60,911 nucleotides of DNA from the NCBI GenBank assembly GCA_021772935.1, contig JAJFLA010000039.1, positions 1-60,911 of the forward strand, written 5' to 3'. This document shows, piece by piece, positions 28,218 to 37,200 of this stretch (positions within the stretch are counted from its first letter, which is position 1; every line of letters starts with the position of its first letter). This stretch comes from Gammaproteobacteria bacterium (GTDB lineage Bacteria; Pseudomonadota; Gammaproteobacteria; Xanthomonadales; SZUA-36). A model generated the notes under the pieces. That model saw only the letters and a program-made list of their open reading frames with translations, did not search any database and was not told the origin of the DNA. A program made the translations under genes and the position numbers.

Positions 28218-28440
28218 TATGATTAACCTCTTTGCCTGGGCTTGTTTCAAACTCAAAGTGTGAAGATCCCGCATAACATTTTGTTTACAACAATTGCTGT
28301 ACCCCTATATAAGACAGTCACGGATCAAAAAGCATTTCATTTGATAATCTGAAAAAGGGATTAACCGCCTGCCCACGAACAGGTTTTCAATATTCAGATT
28401 AAACCAGCCAACTGAAAACTACCGTTTAACCTGCTGTGGT

Positions 28441-30882
28441 TTAGGGCGTTGATGATTTGACCTTGTATTTCCTTTCAACTTGCTCGCGGCTGAACGCGTC
28501 AACGTCAATAACTTTGCGACTGAGGTGTTGAGCGTTTCTGACCAGTTCGGCCTCATCAACATTAATGATGTCATCATCAAGCGCCTGCCCGACAAGCTCT
28601 TCATAGTTATCAATGCTTACCGCTATTTTGTAATGAGCCCTGATCCGTTTTTCGATGGCTGTAGCCGCCAACACAGCAGAAAATGCACAGCTGACCAACC
28701 CCGCCGCATCCTCTCCACAAGAACGATAGATGCCTTGTGTCAGGCGATCGCGGGCCGGGTTATCAGAGATCAAAAGACGTGCCGCACGTTTGCCCAGGTT
28801 ATCTGAAGGTTCCGTGTAAGGATGACCGATAGGGAAAATGATAAATTTGATGACTTTCCCCATCCATCGAATCGGAAAATTACGCAGTACATTGATTAAT
28901 CGATTTTGTATCAAGAACAAGCTGTCCCGCATTGCCCAGTTGACCAACGGCAGATCTTCAGTTGGCCGACCGTCATCCTCGAAGTTCTTCAAAACTGCAG
29001 ACGCCATGTAAAGATGACCTAAAACATCCGCCAGGCGACCGGAGATTTTTTCCCGAAACTTGAAAGCCCCACCCAACACCAGCAGTGTAAGGTCGGCTGT
29101 CATGGCGAATGCCGTACTCATTCGGGTCAGTTGTCTGTAAAAATGTGCGGTTGGACTTTGTACCGGAGAGCGTACCAATCGAGCACCCGTGATACCCATG
29201 GTAAACGCACGAATGATGTTACTGATTGTAAACCCGATATGAGCAAACAGGGCTCTGTCAAAATCACGTGTGGCCTTCTCCTGATCGGGCTCTTTGGCGG
29301 CCTGCATTTCTTTTAACAGGTAAGGATGAGCACGTATTGCGCCCTGGCCAAAAACAATCATGGTACGGGTCAGGATATTGGCCCCCTCTACGGTTATGCC
29401 AATCGGAATGGCCTGGTAGAACGCATTCAGATAGTTGTTTGGACCCTGGATAATGCCCTTTCCGGCATGAACGTCCATAGCGTCATTCAGCGCGTCCCGG
29501 TTGGCCTCGGTCAGATAGTACTTCACGATCGCGGTCAATACACTGGGCCTTTCACCCATATCAAGCGCTACCAGGGTCAATTTTCGTGCCGCATCCATGC
29601 GGTAAGTATTGCCAGCAATACGTGTCAAGGGTTCTTCAACACCCTCAAAGTATGCAATCGGTGTACTGAATTGTTTACGGATCCTCGCATACGCACCTGT
29701 CATAAGCGCAGACATCTTGCCACCTGCGACACTCAAAGCTGGCAGTGAAATGGCCCGGCCTGCGGCCAGGCTTTGTACCAGCATGCTCCAGCCCTGACCA
29801 ATTTGCTCCTCACCACCGATGATAAAATCGATTGGAATAAAAACGCCTTCGCCACGGGTGGGCCCGTTCATGAACGAGGTACCGCTGGGCAAATGCCTTT
29901 CACCAGTTTCCACACCGGGTAAATCGGTAGGGATTAAAGCGCAGCTTATTCCGCGGTCTTCCGTCTCACTTAGCAGATGGTCCGGATCCATAACGCGAAA
30001 AGCCAGACCCAGCACCGTCGCTACCGGTGCGAGCGTGATGTAGCGCTTATTCCAGGTCAATTTGAGCCCCAGCACCCGTTCACCGTTCCATTGTCCCTTG
30101 CAGACAATACCGACATCCGGAATTGCACCCGCATCCGAACCTGCAGAGGGGGAGGTCAAAGCAAAGCATGGAATATCAATACCTCTCGCCAGCCTGGGCA
30201 GGTAATGCTGTTTTTGTTCATCGGTGCCGTAATGCAACAATAATTCAGCCGGGCCGAGGGAGTTTGGAACCATTACGGTAATCGCCGCCGTCAGGTTACC
30301 GCTGGACAGCTTCATGACAACAGCAGAATTGGCCTGTGCTGAGAACTCAAGCCCATCGTATTTTTTTGGGATAATCATGCCGAAAAAACCCATATCAGCC
30401 ATAAACTTCCAAGCTTCTGGTGGCAAATCCATGTCCTGATCAACTTCCCAGTTATCCAGCATTGCAACCAGCTCATCGACAGGACCATCAAGAAATGCCT
30501 GCTCCTCATCGCTGAGATGTGGCTTGGGCGCCTTCAATAACTCACCCCACTCGGGTTTACCGCTAAACAGCTCTGCATCCCACCAGACGGTACCGGCATC
30601 AAGGGCTTGCTGTTCTGTGTCTGAAAGGTTTGGCAACACCGTCCTGAACCACGCAAATATTGGCTTGCTGATCAGTTTTCGCCGCAGCGAAATAAACCCA
30701 AGCAGAACCAATATCATGGTTAACAACCCAGAGACCAGCGTGACTGGCCACTCGATGCCAGTGCTGAAGGAAAACCCAACGGTCAACACTACTGAGGTGA
30801 CTATCCAGGCAAGTAACGGAGCCCGCGCATAGCTCAACCCACTAAAAAAGATCACCAACGCTAAACCCGCAAACCATGACAT
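28441..30882 (-). CDS. fadE: FadE-type acyl-CoA dehydrogenase
   Basis: 813-residue long-form acyl-CoA dehydrogenase, first step of beta-oxidation, the same length class as E. coli FadE (814, recalled). Two or three hydrophobic segments occupy residues 1-70 (FAGLALVIFFSGLSYARAPL, then WPVTLVSGLLTMILVLLGFI). The dehydrogenase core follows with FFGMIIPKKYDGLEFSA, CFALTSPSAGSDAGAIPD, AAGRAISLPALSVAGGK and DVHAGKGIIQGPNNYL; a FadE-specific C-terminal domain runs to the end. The start is ATG 30882, which has GGAGAAAGG immediately upstream; two earlier ATGs lack a signal. Acts on medium- to long-chain acyl-CoA with an electron-transferring flavoprotein. Confidence 0.94.
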   Translation of the reverse strand: MSWFAGLALVIFFSGLSYARAPLLAWIVTSVVLTVGFSFSTGIEWPVTLVSGLLTMILVLLGFISLRRKLISKPIFAWFRTVLPNLSDTEQQALDAGTVWWDAELFSGKPEWGELLKAPKPHLSDEEQAFLDGPVDELVAMLDNWEVDQDMDLPPEAWKFMADMGFFGMIIPKKYDGLEFSAQANSAVVMKLSSGNLTAAITVMVPNSLGPAELLLHYGTDEQKQHYLPRLARGIDIPCFALTSPSAGSDAGAIPDVGIVCKGQWNGERVLGLKLTWNKRYITLAPVATVLGLAFRVMDPDHLLSETEDRGISCALIPTDLPGVETGERHLPSGTSFMNGPTRGEGVFIPIDFIIGGEEQIGQGWSMLVQSLAAGRAISLPALSVAGGKMSALMTGAYARIRKQFSTPIAYFEGVEEPLTRIAGNTYRMDAARKLTLVALDMGERPSVLTAIVKYYLTEANRDALNDAMDVHAGKGIIQGPNNYLNAFYQAIPIGITVEGANILTRTMIVFGQGAIRAHPYLLKEMQAAKEPDQEKATRDFDRALFAHIGFTISNIIRAFTMGITGARLVRSPVQSPTAHFYRQLTRMSTAFAMTADLTLLVLGGAFKFREKISGRLADVLGHLYMASAVLKNFEDDGRPTEDLPLVNWAMRDSLFLIQNRLINVLRNFPIRWMGKVIKFIIFPIGHPYTEPSDNLGKRAARLLISDNPARDRLTQGIYRSCGEDAAGLVSCAFSAVLAATAIEKRIRAHYKIAVSIDNYEELVGQALDDDIINVDEAELVRNAQHLSRKVIDVDAFSREQVERKYKVKSSTP

Positions 30883-30976
30883 ACCTTTCTCCATCATCGG
30901 GGCTCTATGCCGAGCGGTGTTCTCAGATTAGGCTGGCAGAGCCACTTTTTCAACTACCAAATCATTCCGGACTACT

Positions 30977-31003
30977 GGCTGGAGTTTCAGGCGGAGCTAG
31001 CCA
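30977..31003 (+). repeat. Left copy of a 27-bp direct repeat flanking the coiled-coil gene
   Basis: GGCTGGAGTTTCAGGCGGAG and the bases to 31003 match 33795-33821 at 22 of 27 positions, in the same orientation. In one frame both copies would encode EFQAELA. The two copies lie directly outside the coiled-coil gene at 30997-33714 (the left one overlaps its stop region), so they could be the scar of an insertion. Confidence 0.35.
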
Positions 31004-33714
31004 TCCAGGGTGAACTGCAGGCAACATTTGGTCCATTTGATCGTCAGTCTGGACTTGAAGTAGTCCTCCAGTTTTCTTTGGCTTTCACCACTTAGTCGTG
31101 ACAACTGGGCCTGGTTATGGCCCTTGAAATCTTCCCAGGCCTTATCGACCACTTCACTCAAACTCATTTCATTCAGTTCTTCAGAGCTGTAGCTACAACA
31201 GTTGCTGCTCTTGCCGCTTATGTATTTATCGACCATGGGCTTGTACAGATCAATCAGTCGTCCCTCCAGTGCATACAGTGCCCCAACAGCAGCGTTATAG
31301 GCGCTGGAATAGAAATTAAAAAACTCACCCAGCCCGGGAATTCTGCCGGCGATCTCGCCAGCTATCCCCAACGCGGTGCTAAAGGCTGCATTACGTGCTT
31401 CCAAGGAGGCATTATCCCCAATGCCATTAAGAATGCTGAGCAATTTCTCCAATTTCTGCCGTTGCTCTTCCACCTTGCCGAGAAATTCTTTCAGTTGCTC
31501 AGGGTTGGCGGGCAGGTTGCTGGCCTGATCGATGGCTTCCTTGGCATCACCGGAGACAAAGCCACCCAACTCCTGTAGAAAGGAGCTGTTGCCGCTCTGT
31601 TGATCAAAATATTCCGCCAGGTAGCGCAGACAAACTTGTTTCTTCAGCGCCACTTGCTGTGCCGCGGCCATTCTTTCCTGATTATCCCGCTCAAGTTTTT
31701 TGTTCAACTCTTTCTGGTATTCACGCCCGGCAACTTCGGCAGCATATTCCATTTCATCAACCGCATCCTCCATTGCTTGTTCGGCTTTGTCCTGTAAATC
31801 ACGTGCTTCAACGGCGGCCTGTTCTGCAGCCTCCAGCTCGCCCTTCTTATACTGGTGTTCTGCGTCCTCCCGTTTTTTCTGAGCGTTGCGGGCATGTTGC
31901 TCTGCCTGTCGCTTACCGGCAGTTGCTTCCGCCGATGCCTCTTGAGCACCGGCTGGCAGCGTGCCACCTAACTCCGCCAAGGCCGCCCCCAGATCCTTCA
32001 GCTGCTGTGCGCTGGCCTTGTAGTCTTTGGCCGCACCGGCTATTTCCCTTTGTCCTTCGCCAAGGTATTCGCCGGTCCAGTCGAGTTCCGAACGGGTATC
32101 ATCCTGCTCTCTGCAACGGTGCTTGCATTCTTGATATTCTTGCCACAAGTCTGTGATGGTGCGGCATCGTTTCCATTCGCGCTGCATACAATCGCTCAGG
32201 GCATGCTTGGCCGCATCCAGTGCCTGTTGCCTGGCCTCGATGTCTCGCTTGCTTACCGACACTGCTGCAGTTCCGGACGCTAGTGCAGCGATGGCTGCGT
32301 TGAGGTTGTTCTGCGTCGCTTCCACAGCTGCTTTCGACCTTGCTGAACGCTCTTCCAGCCCCGATACCACGCCCTTGCTGTACTCAATCGCATGCTGGAT
32401 TTGCTGTGGGCCAAGGCCATGCCCACCCCGTGCCAGTGAAGCCTGCAGCCGTTTTTGTTTGGCCGATTCAATCGCTAGTTTTCGATCGGCTTGGTCCTGC
32501 TCTGCCCGTGCTTTGTCTAGTGCATGCTGGGCGTTTCTGATATCCGACTTGGCGTGTTCTACGTCGTCTAGCGCATCCTGATGGGCCTGTTGAGCATCTG
32601 CGAGCGCCTGCAAGGCGGCATCAACGGCGTTTTTCTTGTCCGTGCAATCTTCTTTGAGGCATGCGAGTTGATTGATTTCTTCTAGTATTTTCCGACAGTC
32701 GTCTTTGCACACCAGCCTTTCAGTGGCATCGGATTCGAAAAGGTCATTCGCAACAAGCACACTGGCCTGGGTAAGCGGGGGTTGCCATGCAACATGATTG
32801 ACCTGGCTAAAGGTGTAGGTCTCCTTTTTGCCTTCGCCCAATGCGGTCAACACCGGTTCAGTGGTCAGGCTGGTGTTCGATGGACCGGGGCGCGTGATAT
32901 GCGTAACCAGATGCCAGCCCTGCAGATTAAAGGTCTCACCGGGTGGCGGTTGAAATTCCACCGTCACACCGCGAATGCCTTTGAATGGTTTTTCACCATA
33001 ACTTTGCCAGATGCCGGGGATTTCCGATGTGTCCGGGTAGCGTTCCCGCAGTTTCGCCCAACTGGTATCCCAGCCACCACTATCGGAACCAATCTGCTGT
33101 CCGCCTTGGTAAGTACTGCTGCTCCAGCTGAACTTAAGGCCGCCACTACCCCACAACTCGAACACGCTGACTTTTGTCGGCATCAGGACCCGGCAATTGA
33201 TGTCCTGCAGAACCACCAGGTGAGGGCCGCCTTTTTCGGGATCTTTCTTGACCCGCACCGACATCTTCACGAGGCCATCATCACTGGCGCCCTGGAATTC
33301 CAGTTCCAGCTTGCTGTTTTCAATATCGAGTCTTGATTTAGGATAACGTGGTCGACGTTCGAGTCTGGTTCGCTTGCCACCGCGCGATGATATGGCTCCG
33401 CCAGTTGCGCCGCTAAGAACTGAACTCAGGAAGCCTTTACCTACCGATTTGGCTTTGTCGCCTTCTCTGGTTTCAGGAACAGCTACGCTAATGGGATCGG
33501 TCAGACAGGCCTCGGACGCCGTTGCAGTGGGATCCATAATACCCGCGGATGAGTCTGGGGAAGTGGGTGAAGAAGTCTTGGCTGTAGTTTGGGGTGGTGT
33601 TTCGATGTTACCGGTTGCTTGCGCGGTTGAGACCAGGGACCAGAGAATATCCACGCCGTATAGCGAAACGCCGAACACCACCAAGAGTGTAGCAACAAGA
33701 GGTTTAATGTTCAT
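30997..33714 (-). CDS. Large secreted coiled-coil protein of unknown function
   Basis: 905-residue protein from ATG 33714 with a signal sequence (PLVATLLVVFGVSLYGVDIL). I do not recognise a family. Seen in order: a Thr/Ser/Pro-rich linker (about 30-80), a basic Gly-rich patch (SRGGKRTRLERRPRYPKSR), a beta-rich globular part (about 130-330, ending VNHVAWQPP), a cysteine-paired block (CKDDC, then CLKEDC), about 180 residues of Ala/Gln/Lys-rich coiled coil (DALDDVEHAKSDIRNAQHAL), a second cysteine block (CMQREWKRC, CKHRC), a second coiled coil (about 560-690), a hydrophobic stretch (LGEFFNFYSSAYNAAVGALY) and a short tail with CC pairs. The cysteine blocks at both ends of the helices could clamp a disulphide-braced rod. 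It appears more GC-rich than its neighbours and stands alone. Confidence 0.8.
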   Translation of the reverse strand: MNIKPLVATLLVVFGVSLYGVDILWSLVSTAQATGNIETPPQTTAKTSSPTSPDSSAGIMDPTATASEACLTDPISVAVPETREGDKAKSVGKGFLSSVLSGATGGAISSRGGKRTRLERRPRYPKSRLDIENSKLELEFQGASDDGLVKMSVRVKKDPEKGGPHLVVLQDINCRVLMPTKVSVFELWGSGGLKFSWSSSTYQGGQQIGSDSGGWDTSWAKLRERYPDTSEIPGIWQSYGEKPFKGIRGVTVEFQPPPGETFNLQGWHLVTHITRPGPSNTSLTTEPVLTALGEGKKETYTFSQVNHVAWQPPLTQASVLVANDLFESDATERLVCKDDCRKILEEINQLACLKEDCTDKKNAVDAALQALADAQQAHQDALDDVEHAKSDIRNAQHALDKARAEQDQADRKLAIESAKQKRLQASLARGGHGLGPQQIQHAIEYSKGVVSGLEERSARSKAAVEATQNNLNAAIAALASGTAAVSVSKRDIEARQQALDAAKHALSDCMQREWKRCRTITDLWQEYQECKHRCREQDDTRSELDWTGEYLGEGQREIAGAAKDYKASAQQLKDLGAALAELGGTLPAGAQEASAEATAGKRQAEQHARNAQKKREDAEHQYKKGELEAAEQAAVEARDLQDKAEQAMEDAVDEMEYAAEVAGREYQKELNKKLERDNQERMAAAQQVALKKQVCLRYLAEYFDQQSGNSSFLQELGGFVSGDAKEAIDQASNLPANPEQLKEFLGKVEEQRQKLEKLLSILNGIGDNASLEARNAAFSTALGIAGEIAGRIPGLGEFFNFYSSAYNAAVGALYALEGRLIDLYKPMVDKYISGKSSNCCSYSSEELNEMSLSEVVDKAWEDFKGHNQAQLSRLSGESQRKLEDYFKSRLTIKWTKCCLQFTLDG

Positions 33715-33794
33715 AACCCCCACCCCGAATCAAATGTGATAACGTAAGCAGCATACAGTGAATAAGCAATATAAACAAACTGTTAAGGAGTGCC

Positions 33795-33821
33795 AGCCTG
33801 AGTTTCAGGCCGAACTGGCCA
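33795..33821 (+). repeat. Right copy of the 27-bp direct repeat; also a small hairpin
   Basis: Partner of 30977-31003. GCCTGA-GTT-TCAGGC at 33797-33811 is in addition a perfect six-pair hairpin, which the left copy lacks. Confidence 0.35.
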
Positions 33822-34200
33822 GCGCAATGACTTTGGCAGGGGAACCCCAGACAGGGACTGCCTCAGGTCAATTTCTACCGAGCATTTTTGTGGACACACA
33901 CGAATGGCACTAAGTTAAGCACTTTTTGCACGCTACACCAATCAATGCCTTATCGACCTGCGTGAAGCGGTAGCAATGGGCCATGTGCATTATTGCGCCA
34001 GCTTTGGGAGGTATGAAATAACCATCAGCAAGGATTGTCAGTGGTGCGTGGTATACGTGCCGGGATGGACGCGCTGATCAGGCACATCGGGTTCAAGGGC
34101 ATGCAAACGAATTCACCCCGCCACGGGAACACACAAATTCAACGCCAGAGTAGTATTGTATTTCTATTACGCAAACAGCCTGAAGGGATTAACAAACACC
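33822..34200. other. Intergenic region upstream of the GH31-GH13 gene
   Basis: No convincing gene. One plus frame ending with TGA at 34075-34077 reads protein-like (LIDLREAVAMGHVHYCASFG, then ITISKDCQWCVVYVPGWTR); its only ATG, at 33976, would give 33 residues with no ribosome binding site, so it may be a small gene or a remnant. AAGGGA at 34184-34189 is the likely ribosome binding site of the downstream ATG 34201. Confidence 0.3.
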
Positions 34201-37200
34201 ATGCAAAAGCGGACAAGCTACTTCACCTTCTCGGTTTTCAAGGCACTCTTTCTGCTGGCTGTGGTGCTTTTATCCTCATATACCCTGCTTGAAAAAAGAC
34301 TCTCGCATGGGTATATCAGTCATCATTTTGAGGATGATTCGCTGATCATACAATCCGAATTCGGTGAAGTTAAATTTACCGCTTTGCCCGGTGATTCCCT
34401 TGAAGTTCACTACCTCCAGACCGGAATCAGACAACTACCCTCTTATGCTAAAGATGAGTCTCTGCAAACGGCAAAATTACGAGTTGAGGAACACAAATCG
34501 ACCCTTTCCCTGGTTAACGGTGATTTGACAGCCGTGATCGAAAAGTCAGATCTATCCGTCAGTTATTATCACAATTCCATTCATATGGTTACTCAGAACG
34601 AGTATTTCCTGAACAATCAAAAACGTGGATTTAATTTCGAAATTGATGATACCGAAAAAATAATGGGCGGTGGTGAGCGGGTGCTGGGCATGAATCGACG
34701 TGGCCACCGCATGCCTCTGTACAACCGCGCGCATTATGGTTACACCACTGAATCCAACCAGATGTATTATGGCCTGCCCGTCGTTTTGTCCAACAAGCAC
34801 TATGCCGTGCTGTTTGATAACTCTGCCAGCGGTTACCTGGATATTGGCAAAACCGAGAAAAACACACTGTCGTTTGAGGCTGTTGGCGGTCGCACCGCAT
34901 ATATTGTTTTTGCCGGGCAGACCTATCCGGAACTGATCAACCACTATGTTGATGTTACAGGTAAACAACCCTTGCCACCGCGCTGGGCTTTTGGCAATTT
35001 TGCCTCACGCTTCGGCTACCGGACTGAACAGGAAGTCAGAGATACGGTTGACAGGTTTCTCGATGAGGATTTTCCACTGGACGCCATCATCCTTGATCTT
35101 TATTGGTATGGAGCGGATATCAAGGGGCATGTTGGTAACCTTGATTGGAACAAAGAAACCTTCCCGACGCCTGAAAAGATGATAGATGAGCTTGACGCAA
35201 AGGGTATTAAGACCATTCTGGTGACGCAGCCTTTTGTGCTTTCTACCTCGAACAGGTGGCAGAACGCAGTTGATAACAAGGTCTTGGCCAAAAATGAAAA
35301 CGGTGAGCCCCAGCGCTTCGATTTCTATTTTGGTAATACCGGTCTGATCGATGTGTTTGATGACAATGCCCGCGACTGGTTCTGGGATAAGTACGTGAAT
35401 ATTTTTGACGACGGTGTCGCCGGTACCTGGGGTGATCTGGGTGAACCAGAAGTCCATCCAGACGATATTGTCCACTACCTGTCTGATACCCAAAGCACTG
35501 CAAGGGGTGATGAGGTCCACAATGCCTTTGGTCACCAATGGGCAAAAATGATCTTTCAGAACCAGCGGAAATTGCAACCCCAAACCCGTCCATTTATCAT
35601 GATGCGTGCTGGTTTTGCCGGTTCTCAACGATTTGGCATGATCCCATGGACTGGTGATGTAGAGCGTTCATGGGACGGTCTGAAACCACAGGTTGAATTA
35701 AGCCTGCAAATGGGACTGCTGGGCCTGGCTTATACTCACTCCGACCTGGGTGGTTTTGCGGGGGGCGAGGTCTTTGACAGGGAAATGTATATCCGCTGGT
35801 TACAGTATGGAGTTTTCCAGCCAGTTTACCGGCCCCATGCGCAGGACCATATTGCATCAGAGCCCGTCTTCCAGGATCAGTTGACCCGAGATATCACCCG
35901 GGAATTTATCAAGCTGCGTTATCGCCTGTTGCCCTATATCTATACCCTGGCTTATCAAAACTCGACCACCGGCATGCCGTTGATGCGCCCATTGTTTTTT
36001 GAGGACGAAACTGATCCCAAACTGTTTGATATCAAGGACACCTATTTGTGGGGCGACGCTTTTCTTGTGTCACCCATTGTAAACCCCGGCGAAACGAGCC
36101 ACGACGTGGTCCTGCCGCAGGGTGTCTGGTTTGATTATTGGTCTGACACTCGTTACTTCGGCAACACTACGGCCCAAATTCCCGTGAGTTTGGAAACCAT
36201 ACCGGTACTGGTTCGCGCTGGCTCGTTTATCCCCATGGTCGATGCCCTCATGACTACGCGCGATTACTCCAGTGAGAACCTGACCCTACACTACTACGCG
36301 GATGAGTCCGTTAGCCAAAGCAGCGGGCAAATGTATGAAGATGATGGCCACAGTTTTGGGGCGATCGAAAAGGGCCGTTATGAACTACTTCATTTTTCCT
36401 CGCTTCAGGAAAAGGGAAAACTTCATATCGAACTTTCCAGAGATGGCCAGGCATACCCGGACATGCCGCAGAACCGGAGTGTCAAAATTGTCGTACACAA
36501 TTGGACCCACACACCGGGCAGTATTGTGTTCGACGACGCTGAATTAGCAGCAGTTTCATCACTGGAACAGCTATCAACAACAGCGCAAGCGTATTTCTAC
36601 GATGCCATCAGTCATCAGCTAACGGCCCTGGTCCACTGGCAACATCAGGATGCCCGTTTGTCAATTCAATCAGCGACAGGCAAGCCCGTTATCTACCAGG
36701 TTTTCACACGCCTGTTCGGCAACAAAAACAGCACTAACAAGGCCTGGGGAACCATTGAAGAAAACGGTGTGGGCAAGTTTGATGATTTCACCCATGAAGC
36801 GCTCGAAGGTATCAGGGAATTCGGTGTATCGCACATCTGGTATACCGGTGTTCCCCACCATGCCGTGATCAGGGACTACACTGAATTTGGCATATCCAAT
36901 GACGACCCCGACATCGTTAAAGGGCGTGCGGGTTCACCCTATGCCGTGAAGGATTACTACAACGTCGATCCCGATATGGCGACCAACCCGGCAAATCGAT
37001 TACAGGAATTCAAGGCGCTTGTAGACCGGACCCATCAGCACGGCATGAAAGTGATCATTGATATCGTGCCCAACCATGTAGCAAGGAATTACCAATCAGT
37101 TTCCAAACCCGAAGCTGTCCGGGACTTTGGTGAAGACGATGACACCAGTGTTGAGTACCACCGGGATAATAACTTTTACTACATCGTAGGCGAATCGTTC

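Noticed and set aside
33976-34077. 33-residue Cys-containing open frame
   Set aside because: No ribosome site and no recognisable family; mentioned in the intergenic entry only.
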